Assembly: GCF_000002985.6 (NCBI RefSeq)
Contig: NC_003279.8
Span: 11,036,001 to 11,100,000 of the forward strand
Source: Caenorhabditis elegans
Taxonomy: Eukaryota > Nematoda > Chromadorea > Rhabditida > Rhabditidae
Length of the DNA: 64,000 bases
Direction of reading: 5' to 3'
The translations under genes were made by a program, and so were the position numbers. Below the pieces are notes generated by a model. It saw nothing but the letters and a program-made list of their open reading frames with translations, made no database searches and had not been told where the DNA came from. Shown in pieces: positions 43,301-57,100 of the stretch (within the stretch, counting starts at the first letter, position 1; each line of letters begins with the position of its first letter).

Positions 43301-46300
43301 TCCATTTTGACCGGATTCCAAATTCGTTGAAACGTAACTCTGTTGGGAGTCTGTTCCGAACGAGAGCTCCGCCGGTGCTCCATTCACTTTTCCAGAAATG
43401 AAGAGAAGCTCAATGTCGGATACTTGTTCCGGGAATGCAATGCGTGGAGAGTACTGAAAATTGGAGAGTTTTTGGAAATAAAGTAGGAAAAAAAGTGTAG
43501 TTTGTAGTCAGAAGCTCAATAATATTGTAGTTTGTAGTCTAAAGCGCAAAAATCTTGTAGTTCCTAGCCTAAGGCTCAAAAATATTGTAGTGTGTAGTCT
43601 AAAGCTCAATAATATTGTAGTTTATAGTCTAAAGCAGGGGTGTGCGGCAAATTTGCCGAATTTGCCGTTTGCCGAACACGGCAAATTTCAAAAAAGTAGA
43701 TTTGCCGAATTTGCCGAGCTCGGCAAATTTCGAAATTTGCCGCACACGTCAAAAATTTTACAGTACAATTTTGACTAAAATTATTGATTTTTTCGCCAAA
43801 AATTTAGTAAAATGACACAAAATTGATGCTTAAGCAGACATACTACACGGAACTAATTCAGAAACCAGATGTGTTAAGAATTCGGTAGTTTTGGTGTTCC
43901 AAAAAACATCAAAAATTATCAATATTTTCCGAGTTTGCCGAGCTCGGCAAATATTGAAAAAGGAGATTTGCCGAATTTGCCGAGCTCGGCAAATTTTGAG
44001 ATTTGCCGCACACCCCTGGTCTAAAGCTCTAAAATCTTGTAGTAGTTAGCTGAAAAATTGCCAAAATCAACGATTTTCACATATCGTGAAGTTCTAGTTT
44101 GTAGTCTAAGCCGCACCTCAATAAAAGCTCCCTGTGCGAATTGAATCCATTCCATTCGTCGTTCACATCGTGCTCCACCCCATCCCGGATCACAAACACA
44201 CTTGGCAACCATCGCACCCGAACCCTGAACATCCGCAAAACAGTCTCCATGAATGCAATGATTCAACGAGTCGACTGAGTTACTGTCACACGTGGCTCCC
44301 CACAGCCTACAACCCTTTTCAGAGTTTTGCTCGAAAGCGGGTGTCGCCAGATCGTACTGATCTCCGTTAACATTCAAATTGCGGACGCATCCATTTAGTC
44401 CGGCCCGTGGAATTGTCTGTGGATAGTCTTGACCGGATAGCGGAGCCAATCCACCAATCTGTACAGGTGTCACAATATTCAAACGTTCATCATCGTCAGG
44501 TGTATACAACTCGGCTCTACACGAAGAATCATCGGCGCCGGCGCCCAAGAATCGGCAATTATCAACGACGAGTTCGACGCGTTTTCCCTCCTGATTCACA
44601 GAAATATCATGCCAAGTTCCATCGTTTAAGGCGGTAGAAGCCACTTCCAGCGAGCTTCTCGATTGTCCATTCATTGAAACTTCCAGTGAGATACGGCCGC
44701 CGCGAAGTTGAATGAAAATGTAATCGGAATATTCGATATGAGTATCATTTCGAAGAGTTTCCAGTGGTCCATTGTAGAATAGAAGAGCATCGGATTGACT
44801 GAAAAAATTGCAAGAATTAGAATGGAAAATGTCGAAAATTTTCAGCGTTTTCGGTACTTTGTCGGTTTGCCGAAAATTTCGATTTTCGGCAAATTTCCAT
44901 TTTTCTGGCAAATCGGCATTTTGCCGGAAATTTTAAATTATGGCAATTTTCCGGAAATTTTGATTTTCGGCGAATTTCCATTTTTCCGGCCAATCGGCAT
45001 CTTGCCGGAATTTTTCAATTTCAGCCATTTGCCGATTTGCCGATTTGCCGGAACAATCGTTTGCCGCCCGTGCGTGTGTACTACACACTTTTTGGCAATT
45101 TCGCAGTTTTTGCTTTTTTTATTTGAAAAATATCACAAAATTCCTATTTTTTTTGTTATTTAAATCTCGGGAGATGTTTAAAATTTGGCATTTTGTTTGA
45201 AAAATGTGATTTTTACAAAATTTTTCATATTTTTGACTATAGTTATTTGGGGAAAAAGCATGAAAAATGTTCAAAAATCCGATTTTAACATAATTTCAAA
45301 GGTTTTTTTTTAATGCCAAAAGACTGAAAAGAAAAAAGCTGAATTTTTGTTTAGAAAGCGGCTTTTTGTTTGATACAGTTGTACTTGATTTTGAAAATTG
45401 CTCTAAAAGTTGGCCTTTCAAAACAAAAAAAAATTCCCGAGTATTTTGAACCAAAATCGGTGAAAACGTTAAAAACATTCGGATTTATCGTTTTTTCGTT
45501 CAAAAATTCGCATTTTTGTATAGTTTTCTCTCGATAATTTCCAATTTTTTAACGCTTTTTTCTATAATTAGTTCGAAACCGTACGTCGTCATAAAGCTAA
45601 ACGAGATGTTCAGGCTCGTACAAGCCGGCATCGGCTTATACCACGCAAATCCGTTTCCACCAAAGCTTCTAGTTGTTCCCTGGCATCGTGCTCCCTTCAA
45701 TCCATCATTACGGCATTCACAAAAGAATCCAGGATTCGTATTATGACACACACCATCATTATGACAAAGGGAATGCTGACAAGCCGGTGGAGCTCTCCAC
45801 ACGGGGCATGTACAATCATCACGTGATGTTGCATTGACTCCGACAATCACTGTTGAATTGGCTGATACAACAATTCCATCATAGTCAGCAGAGTTGAGAG
45901 TCTGACATCCGGCATCACACTGTGTAAACTTGCACATATCAATTCCGACTCCAACAATTTCGACGTTAAGCTTTCGTTGAAGATCTGCTCGGTGAGCTGC
46001 GATGAGTCCATTCAGTTGAGCTGTATCACGATAAGTAGAGCCACGAGCGTTGAAACGGACATTCAAGACTGGAACATCTCGGGTCTGGAGGGTAGCGATT
46101 CCGACCTGAAAATAATTGGAAATTAGGGGAAAATGGAGATTTTAAAGAATAAATATATAGAGTCTAATCTAGAAAAAATGGCATTCTTTCTATATTTTAA
46201 ACCTAAAAATCGTATAGTTTTGTGACTATTGCTATTCAAAAAGAAGAACTTTTAGCAGTTTCCCAAAATTTCACGTTTTTATTGTCAAAAAACTAAGATT

Positions 46301-49300
46301 TTTCGAATTTTCGTGAAAAATTGGTTTTTTTAAACAAAATTCAAGATATAGTCAAATATCTGAAGGTAAAGTTGTGATTTTCCTTCAAAATATCAAAAAT
46401 TGCCATACTTTTGGGGAAAATATTGACGAAAATCGTTCAAATTTCAATTTTCCGATGCTTTAAAACGTTTTTAATTCCTATAAATTATCAGAAATATTTC
46501 TCCTTTTCAAAATCGCAGAACTACCAACATTTTGCACATTTTTCATTGAAAAATTTACTGAAAATAGTGAAAAATCTTGGTTGCGGTGTTGTAAAAAGAA
46601 TATGGAAAATTCTACAAGTGTGCAAAAGAGAGTGATTTTCTAGACGAGAAAAATCGGGCAAAATCACACAGAAAGAGCACAACTATTTAGCTATCTAACT
46701 ATATACAAAAATGTATATATTAATTACCAATCTTCCAAGCCGACTCGCCCAATCAACCTATAAAAAATGGGGAAAATTTGAAATTTTAGACAAAAAATTG
46801 AGAAAGTATCAAAATTAAAAAAAAAAAACTCATACTTATATTATACACTTCTAATGGAAACACAAAAGAATCAGAGAATGCGTATTGCACAAAATAATTG
46901 ACACGCAAAATATCTCGCAGCGAAAACTACAATAACTTTCTAAATGACTACTGTAGCGCTTGTGTCGATTTACGGGCTCGATTTTTGAAATGATTTTTTT
47001 TTTCGAATAGTGACATTGATATTCCATTTTCATTATTTTTTGCTCAATTTTAATATTCTATCGATAAATAAATTATTTCCGTGCGCTTGTGTCGATTCAC
47101 GGAAATAATTTATTTATCGATAGAATATTAAAATTAAGCAAAAAATAATGAAAATGGAATATCAATGTCACTATTCGAAAAAAAAAACAATCATTTCAAA
47201 AATCGAGCCCGTAAATCGACATAAGCGCTACAGTAGTCATTTAAAGAGATACTGTAGTTTTCGCTACAAGATATTTTGCGCGTCAAATATGTTGTGCAAT
47301 ACGCATTCTTAGAATTTAGTGTTCACGGTATTAGTATACACATATACATGTATTGCATATATATATATATACGTTATATATTATGTACAATTTATTAACA
47401 CCGTTGTATCTAAATATTTTATATGTGTATTTTTAATGCTTTATGCTCAAATTTACATCATTTTCAAATTAAATTCGAGAAACTCAATAAAATGTTGGGA
47501 TTTTTAATTTAATTAGGTTTTTTTTTAATTAGGATCACTTTTAAACATTTTTGATTGATTAGACTTGAAAATTGAAAATAACCATTACCTGAACGGAGAA
47601 CACATCAACTGTAACATCTCCACCCATATACGCCGTCATCTCCTGTTTGAACGTATCCATCAATGATTGTCCATTCGAATCGGCACGAATAAAGTCATCC
47701 GGCAACTGGAGCGGTGTCTCCTCGGCAATCAACAACTGAACACTTCCCTGATTGTCAAACGCAATTTGTGGCACCGCATTCACAATCACAGTCACATAAC
47801 CGACAGCGTCCTCGTCACGAGCGTTATCATGAACATTCGCAGACATCGTATAGGTACCAGCAGCCATTTCACCAGCCATCGTGATGGATCCCTTGTCAGA
47901 GAGCTCGAAGCCGGGGCGGCTATCCTTCCAAGAGAACGTCTTGTCTCCAAGATCCCAATCGTCTGCATCATCAACATAGACACGTCCGATTACAGTCTCT
48001 TTCAGGCGTCCCAGGTAGGAATTCACATGGATTGTCATACGACCATCGTGCATTGTATTGTCATTCTGAACATAAATTGAATTGATTTTGGTGTTTGAAG
48101 TTTTGGAAGATTGTATTGTATTGCAATATTTAAAATAATATTTTAAAAACCATGGTGTTTCTGTTATGGGTTATTCAAGTAGTGCCGGGTAATTAAAAAG
48201 TGTAGAAAAATTACGTCACAACTGTACTAATCTACATAAAGACATGTATTTTAATACATTTTGCAACATTATTTGAATAGCCCTATTAGAGCCAAACTAT
48301 TAATATTGACGTCACTTTTATTAAACTGTAGTTTGTAGCGTTAACCAACCGTGAAATTCTTTAAGCGACTAAGCAAACTCCCATTATTAGGGCATATGTC
48401 ATAATAGTAGTACGATAATACAAAGTGTTATTTATGATCTTTTTAAGAAATTTAGCTTTTTTTGGGGAATTCCTCATTCTGGAGAACTCATATTTTCATG
48501 CTCAACTTGCTCAAGCTCAAGTTTTTCCGGCTCAATTCAAATTGTAGTTTGTAGCCGGCTGGAGCCTCAATCAAACTGGAAACTTGTGCAGCTTCTATAT
48601 TATGATGCTCAAAGTTCATTATTCCATGTACTTTGTAGCCAGAACATCAATTCGTCGTCCCCTGCCTAGTGGGGGTCAAATCTGACCCCAAATCTGTTTA
48701 CACCATCAATTCTTCGTCGTCTCATTTCTCATGCATATACACATTTTTTGTGTGATGATGGAGGGGGAAGGGGAACGAACGTCTATTTGTTCTCGTCGCT
48801 CTGTCACCTTCTAGGCATGCATTGGGACGGCACATCCCTTTGATCATTTCTAATGAAATGTCTGCGAGTGTGTGAATAACGACGAGGTAAATGCCGAGAT
48901 AAAAGGTGAAGGAGCCGACAGAAACTCTAGTTGGTAGTTTACAGCTTGAAGCTTGGAGCTTGAAGCTGGAAGCTTGGAGCTTGAAGCTGGAAGCTTGGAG
49001 CTTGAAGCTAGGAGCTTGGAGCTTAAAGCGTGGAGCTTGAAGCTTGGAGTTTTCAGCTTGAAGCTTGGAGCTTGGATCTTCCAGCTTCCATCTTCACAAC
49101 CCCCCAAATCCATGAGAATTTAATTCAAAGCAAAATCATCTTCTAATTCGAATTCTTGCATAATGAATTGCCGAGCGCGGATGGAACGGAAGTTGCACAA
49201 ATCCATTTGCTCCGTCCTGTCCGTCTGTCCAGCTCACGGAGCAGGGGGGCATCTCCTAATTGGCTAATAAGAGGACACAGCCATCTTATTCCAGAATATG

Positions 49301-52300
49301 CGTACCACTCTACTACACATTTGCATAAATCTCATCACATTTGCATTGACAAGTGGATCTTGACTTTTTGAACAGGAGTGTGCCGAGATTTGGAGCTGTG
49401 GAGCAGCTGTGGAGAGAACAAACTACAACAGCCAAAAAGCTTCCGAGGATGAAAAATGTCAAAAACTAGACTTTTTCAAGCCAAAAAGCCGAAAAATGGC
49501 TCAATTTCGGCGTTTTTCTTGTAAATTCGGTAAAAAATGAAGCCATTTTTCAAAAATGAGTAAAAATTGACGATTTTATCCGAATTTTCACAAAACTCAA
49601 CCAGAATTCCGATTATGGTGCATTTCGACACAAGCTTCAAAACTGGTCAATTTTCACCAAATTTTCGGTTTTTGACCGTCAAAATTGGTCTAAAAATGGG
49701 ATTTTCCCAATTTTTCGGTTTTTCACCGTCAAAAGTGGATAAAAATCCCAGTTTTCCCCAAATTTCCACCCCAAATCCTCTCAAAAAGTTCCCTTGAAAA
49801 CGACAGAGGTGGAGGAGGAACACATCAAAATTTTCTAGGTTAACGACACCCGACGTCTTCTCTTTTTCTTCTCTCCTCTTTCTTCGTATAATTTCCCCCC
49901 CCCCCCCCCCCCCCCCCGCGTACATGTTCGGAGGAGGGGGGTCAAACGGACCGTAATCCGATGACGCACGCACCCACACACACATACATTACTGCATAAA
50001 AGGAGCGACCGACAAAAAACGGGCACACCATCTTTTGATGAATACCGCTAATTTGTTACTATTACTCAAATTACTTGAGTTATAGGAGTATGAGGAGAAG
50101 CGGTAATTGTGTGCAAATATTTGGAATTTTCAATAGAAAATCCAATTTTCAGCGACTTAGACTCGCCATTTTTCGGGCTTTCGGTCTTCCGGGCTTTTGG
50201 GACTCCAAGCTTTCGGGCTCTCGGGCTTTCAGCTTTTTCGGCCTTTAGGGCTTTCGGGCTTTCAGCTTCCGGGCTTTCAGCTTCCGGGCTTTCAGCTTCC
50301 GGGCTTTCGGAATTTCAGCTTTCGGGCTTTCAGTTTTCATGCTTTCGGGCTTTCAGGTTTCGGGATTTCAGCTTCCGGGCCTTCAGTTTTCAGGCTTTCG
50401 GGCTTCCGGCACCGTTTTCGACGAATTTTGAACAATTTTTACTGCCAAATCACTTTTGGCTCAAAAATACATTGATTTTCGAAGAAATGTTCAGTTTCAG
50501 GCCATTTTCAAAGCTGATTTCATTTTTAAAGCCAAATTCACAGGAAAACACTCAAAAACTGAAAATTCAACGTTTTTATGCACTTTTTAAGCCAATTTCT
50601 CCGGAAAACAATCAAAAACTCAAATTTCTGCGAAAAATCTACTTTCCTATGGTTTGTAATCAATTTTTACTGTGTAATAACATAAAAAACACGATTTTGC
50701 CGATTTCCAGCTAGTTTTTTCTTACCAAATCTCCAATAATCACATGAACCGAAGCCTCGTTACGTCGGCCGGCACGATCCGCCAAAATCAATGGAATTTC
50801 CAAAATTTTTCCAGGAACTGGGGCTTCACGGTCAAATTCTTGAAGTGGTGTAATGGTCATTGATCCATTTCCACCGTCTCCGTTCGCATTGAATATAACA
50901 TTCAAATATTGACTATATTTGAAGCTGGGCGATACTTCCATCGTGAATGGGGGTCCAAATTCACTGAAAAATTTGGGGATTTTTTTGTTGGGAAAAAACG
51001 TGTAGTTTGTAGTCTGGGAGCCTCAAAAATTAGGATTTTTTGGGCAAAAATTCGCCGTTTTTTTTTAAATTTGCACTTTTTCTAAAAATTCGTTTTATTT
51101 TCAATAAATAAATTTTTTTTTTGAAATTTCACCGTTTCTTTTTCAAAAAATTCGACGTTTTTCGAAAAAAAAAAGGCTTCTTTTTTTGAAAAATACGCAG
51201 TTTTTCGAAAAATTCACAGATTTTTGTGGAAAATTGCACTTTTTTGAAAAAAATCGAGATTTTTATAGAAAAAATCGCTTTTTTTTGGAAAATACGCGTT
51301 TAAAAAAAAATTCACATTTTTTTGAAAAATTGTCAGTTTTTTGAAAAAATTCACATTTTTATCGAAAAATTCACATTTTTATCGAAAAAGTCACATTTTT
51401 ATCGAAAAAGTCACATTTTTATCGAAAAAGTCACATTCTTTTTGAAAAACATCGAAATTTTTTGGAAAATTTCGCACTTTTTTAAAAAATTCGCCGTTTT
51501 TTTTGTCAATCACAAATTTTTGGCAATTTTTCACATTTGACCAAAATTCACAATTTAGGCTAATTGCAAGCAATTTTCGGCCAATTTTTGGTCAATTTTG
51601 CCCAAAAATGACACATTTTTCTCCATTTTTGCTCAAAAATCCAGATTTTTAGGTCAATTTTGGCCAAATTTAAATTTCCAAAAAAAACCCACGCAGTATC
51701 TCTATCCGTGGCGCGAATTTCACAAGTTCCGAGTTGATTTACAGGAGTATTTTCGCGGAAAATACATGGTCTCGGTACGGTATACGGTTCGGGTCCATTA
51801 TCATTCACATCCTGAAGGTAGACGGCAACCATTTGACGCCCAATATTGTTGGCTGAAAAATTATAGAAAATTAGTCATTTTTAAGTGGAAAATCGTAAAA
51901 AATTGCATTTTTTGGAACTAATTTCGTCAATTTTGGGAAAAAATTCACAATTTTGGAGCATTTTCAATGAAAAAATTTAAAAAGCTTCTAAAAAATGCTG
52001 TTTTGATCAAATTTTGCCGAATTTTCAAAAATTTGAAGCAATTTCACCAAAATTTTGGCAAAATTCGAAAAAATGCAGTTTTTTGGAACAAATTTCGCAA
52101 CATTTTTAAATTTGCAGTTTTGAAACATTTTTTGGCTGAAATTTCTCCAAAATCTAGAACTTTTTGTAAAAACGTTGTTTTGGCCCAAATTTTCTAAATT
52201 TCCGCACAATTTTGAAAAAATTCCAAAAAATATGATTTTTGTGTCAAATTTTGTCATTTTTTTTTGCAAAACTATTGAAAAATCTCAAAAACGCCCGTTT

Positions 52301-54122
52301 TTGGGCCAAATTTTCGTCAATTTTTGAACAATTTCAGTGAGTTTTTGTTTTTGGAAAAACCCCGTTTTTGGGTCAAATTTTCCAAATTTTGGAGCAAAAA
52401 ATAATGCTCACAATTATCATAGGCTTCTATAATCAAATTATAAACGGCAATATCCTCTCGATCAAGTGTGTGAGCAACACGAAGTGTTCCATCCTGATCA
52501 ATAGTGAATTGACGTTTCGGATCCGATTGGCGATTGATTCGGAATCTGGAAAAAGGGGATTTTTTAAAAATATTTTCAAAAAATGGCAAAAAATGTCAGA
52601 TCTATATGAAAATAGCTTAAAATTTGGATAAAAGTCTTGAAAAAGTGCTCAAAAATCAGCTTTTTTCACATTTTCCAGCGATAGACAATTTTCGGAGCAA
52701 TTCGCAAAGCTTTTCCGCCAAAATCTGAGCAATTTCAGATAAAACCAACCAAGCATTTTTCCATGGCTCTGCACTAGTTTTTTAAAAATTCTCTGGTTGC
52801 TAAATTAACTTGAAGCTAAATTTACTCGATTGCACCATGTTGTTTCAACACCACTGTTTATTAAAAGTTAGTGTCAAAATATAGAACATTACATGATTCA
52901 TCTGAAAATGACATTCCTTTTAACATGAAACATTAGAGAAAGTGCTCAAAATTTTCAGGCACTTTTTTAGCACTGTCTCCAATATTTCAGCTAAACCGAA
53001 TGCCATTTTCCAGATAAATCAAATGATTTTCTATAATTTTAATAAACAGTGTTTAAACAACATGGTACAATCGTCCATTTTTCACTTAATACTGTTGAAA
53101 CAACATGGTGCAATCGACCAATTGTCTGTTATGTTATCTGGAGACTCTGCTTTAAGGCTCTGTCAATCATAGTTTCTAGCTTGAGCCTCTCCCTCGCTTT
53201 CCAAATTTTGACACCCAAAATCGGCAGGCAGGTGACAGACAGAACAGAGACTCAAGTGTCCTCATGTATCTTGTTGCCAGTCACCTTGCCCAATGGTCAT
53301 CGGTCAAGCGCAGAGGTGCTTCCATGATTGAATGTCCAACACCACCACATATCATATTCCACATGAAAATAGGTTGTTGGTGGTGATGGTGGTGGAAAAG
53401 AGTGTGTGTACACACTTGCGTAATTACTCTTTTCATATTCACTCCAACACCACCACCACCACCAAAAAGCCTCATTAACCATGCAATAACTTCTTCATTT
53501 GAAGAGTATAGCGGTTGCGGTGGAGGGAAATTAGGAGGAGACAAAGAATTAGCTATTCTTGACCCGGAAAGTTGTGAAAATCTTGTTGAGCTACGGAAAA
53601 TTGAATTCCTGAGCCGTAAAGCCAAATTTTTACTGCCAAAATCGTGATACTCGTTGAAATTTCGCTGAAATTCCATATATCTCTGATTTTCAGCTTCTGA
53701 TGTTTCTGAACCAGTCAAGGCGTTGAAACAACATGGTGCAATAGACTATTTTGAGTGGAGATTTCCAGAATTTCAGATCTAGTTACAGCTTCAGCTCTTT
53801 CCGTGAGCCATAGGCTTCTGGCTGGACCTCTTCCATGTGGAAAATTCTAGATTTTCAGACCAAGTTACAGCTATAGTATTTTTGTTTTCAATAAACAGTG
53901 TTGAAACAACATGGTGCAATCGACCATTACTAGTATAAATTTCCAGATTTTCAGACCAAGTTACAGCTCCAGCTCTTTCCGTTAGCCATAAGCTTCTGTC
54001 TAGACACCTTACTCGTGGAAATTTCTGGATTTTCAGATTCCCAGTATCATCTTTCCTGGCTTCAAGCTCCCCAAATTGTGTTATTCCCCCACTTCTTCAT
54101 GGAATAAACATGTGTCTAGTTG

Positions 54123-54154
<32 letters not shown>

Positions 54155-57100
54155 CTTCTTCTTCACTCCATTACACTTGTTGTTTCCGTTATAAATAAGG
54201 ATGAGGAGTGGAAGGGGGGAAGCCTCTCCTTCACAAATCCACCTAATTACCCATCTGGTCAATTTTGGGTGAAGAGAGAAAAGCCAAAAATTGGCCATCT
54301 TTTCCCCTGATGGACAACATTGGGGCGAAATTGAAATTGCTTTTGAAATTCAATTTCGCTTTTTTTCTCTCTCCTGTTGCTGGGATGCTCCAATATGTGT
54401 GATTCAAAATACAAATAGCACAGTGGTGGTGCTATTATTATCATCACTCACACTAATCTATGGCTCACGTCGTTGAGCAAATAGAATTATCAAGGAATTG
54501 TTGGGAACGGAGACGACAGGAGAGCAAAATGACGAGAATGCATGTTCTTTCGGAAAAGAGACAGAAATCAATTTTCCAGACCTTTTTCAGGCTTTCAAAA
54601 CGTCAAAATAGCAATTTTCGGTTGGAATGGTGCTCCAAAGGCCAAAATTTTGTCAATTTCGCGAATTTTGAGCTTCATTTTGTACATTTTGTAGTTTTCA
54701 GAGATAAAACTAAACATGGTGCAATCGACATTTTTGCACTTTTCCTCGTCAAAACTGTTCAGAGAGTATGGAAATCAGCAAAAACCCAAAATTCTTGAAT
54801 TTTTGGGAAGAGCAATTGCGGAATAGCTCCGAATTTCAAATTTTCATAGAAACTCCGTGAAAAATGGTTCAGCAGCCTGGAAAACCAATTGTGATCGGTT
54901 TGAGACCATTTTTCAACGATCAATCCAAAACTTGCATCCCCGACAAATCAAAAGTTCTTCATTTCCTCCACAACCTCCTCAAGAGTTGAGTCATCGCTCT
55001 TTCCAATTGAAACAAAACAATAAGACACCATGTCCTTCTCTCTCTCTCTCTGTATAAATGCTCGCACCCTCATGTAAACAATTGAATGACTCTACATACA
55101 TACACAGAGATTGCAGTGTGTTCACGGGTGGTCCAAGACGTTTGAGAGTTGAGACAGAAAGAGAAACACTTCCGACCAACTTTACACCCCCCTCACCAAG
55201 CCAACAACATTATAATCCACTTGGCGTAGAGTAAAAGTATGTTCGGGCCGGGCGGGCGGGCGCCAAGTACTTCCTGACTTTGGCATTACTAGTACTAGTG
55301 GTCATACTATTATGACCAACGGGTTCCCCCTTCTCCAAAAGGTCGCAATTATCATGTCCGAAACCTTTCAGGCATCCTGGTGACATGTGTCTCTGCCTGC
55401 ACAGCGTGGGAATCAACAATAAGGTCTCTAATTATCAATAATCCTGTGCAGATTGCACGTAGGCTCTCAGTGTCTCATTTCGGTTTGATCTACGTAGATC
55501 TACCAAAAATGCGGGAGAAGATGGTTACAAACGTGCTGACGTCGCATTCTTTGGGCAGAAAATTCCCGCATTTTTTGTAGATCAAGCCGTAATGGGACAG
55601 CCTGGCACCTTGCAATAGGAACTGTTAATTAACTGCTCATATGAGCGTCAGGAGGAAGCTCTCAGTGAGCAGCATTAACACCATCTCAATGACCCCCTCG
55701 AAAAAAACCGAGCACTTCCTAGGAGGGTCACTCTCAAATGTGACAAAAATTGTGCAAACAAGAGAAGAGCCAGCCAGGTTTCTTCTCGTGATCGGGTCAC
55801 TGACTTTTGTGCACACACACACACACACACACACAGAGCTCTGAGCTCACTGAGACAACTTTTTCTAGATTTTTTTTCTAGAATCGTCTACAGAAGAAAT
55901 TTCCCTTAGCCTTCACAAATGGATTCCGTTGCTGCTGCTGCTAGGCTAATCCAAAAACTGCCCTTCAAGGCCGTCACCACCACCAAAACCACTTTGTCTA
56001 TCCGGAAGACGACGACTATGATGATGATGATGGAAGGCCACAAACAAAACCCCCTTTTCTACTACCTTTCCATCCTCACCCAACAGAACACCGTGTGTGT
56101 GTTTGTAGGTAAAAGGAACGGGGAAAGGAAGAGGCAAGGTTGGGTAAAGATGGCTGTCTCCTGGCATATATATATCGAGGTCACACCACCATTATAGACG
56201 GTGGGAGACATAGAGAGAGACAATATACGCGCGCATACATTGTCTTTGGGGAGGTATGCAAATGAACACGAGAATGCGCGAAAATTAGAGGCAAACTGTG
56301 ATCGGATTTGGTAAAAAGAGCTGAACTCTTGAAATTGTGGCTCAGAACGATTTTTCGCTGTGCCGAGAGCTTCAATGAGTGGAAATTCGAGGAATACTGA
56401 ATTTGAGGTTCCTAAATCCGATTTTTTCGGAGCTTTATCCAGCTATTGATTCAAATTGAGCAGAAGCTTCTAGGCTCAAAACTAACGATTTTGGGCCTAG
56501 CACACAATTCTGGCTCAGGACAGTTTTTCGCTGTGCCTAGAACTTCTAGAACCGATTTTTCGGAATTTTCTTCAAAAAAAGGTCTATCAGACTCCGCAAA
56601 GCTGTCTCAAGCTATCTAGAGATATACTTTGGTCCAGCTTGATATCAGAAGCTTCTAGTCTCAAAACTAGCGAAATTGGGCTCAGCACACAATTCTAGCT
56701 CAGGACAGTTTTTCGCTGTGCGTAGAACTCCTAGAACCGATTTTTCCTGGAATTTTCACCAGGAAACGCCCTGAATGGCTTCGCTCCTGAGAGAGCTTCT
56801 TGGCTCAAAATCTAAGCGGAATTTCGATGAATCCCGAATCCCAGCTTCCAAAATCCAAACTTTTTGGAAATTTCACTGTGTTGTCAATTCTTAGTCTCCC
56901 GCCGGGGGATAACTTCCAACTTTTGACAAAAATCCAAATTGACAGCACCATCAACATCATCATCATCGTCTCCAACAACCAACGACGTAATAACCCATCA
57001 CACTGTCCGCCGCATCCCATAACACGTCATCGTATTCATAATTTTCCGGGAAAGCAGAGGGAGAGAGAAAATTCCAACGATTTCGACAGCTGCGCGCAAG

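Larger units (their letters stand above)
48066..50725. other. hmr-1 intron 4, 2.7 kb, mixed repeats and unique sequence
   Basis: 48150-48930 and 49095-49400 have normal base composition without repeats and are the best place in this intron to look for regulatory sites (for example 49150-49300, GGAACGGAAGTTGCACAAAT; TAATTGGCTAATAAGAGGAC). It also contains three simple arrays listed separately. No coding sequence is supported. Confidence 0.5.

Noticed and set aside
53281..53718. 145-codon minus-strand frame in hmr-1 intron 1
   Set aside because: It is dominated by simple GGTGGT/CACCAC repeats, lacks splice logic, and would break the proven phase 2 join of exons 1 and 2.
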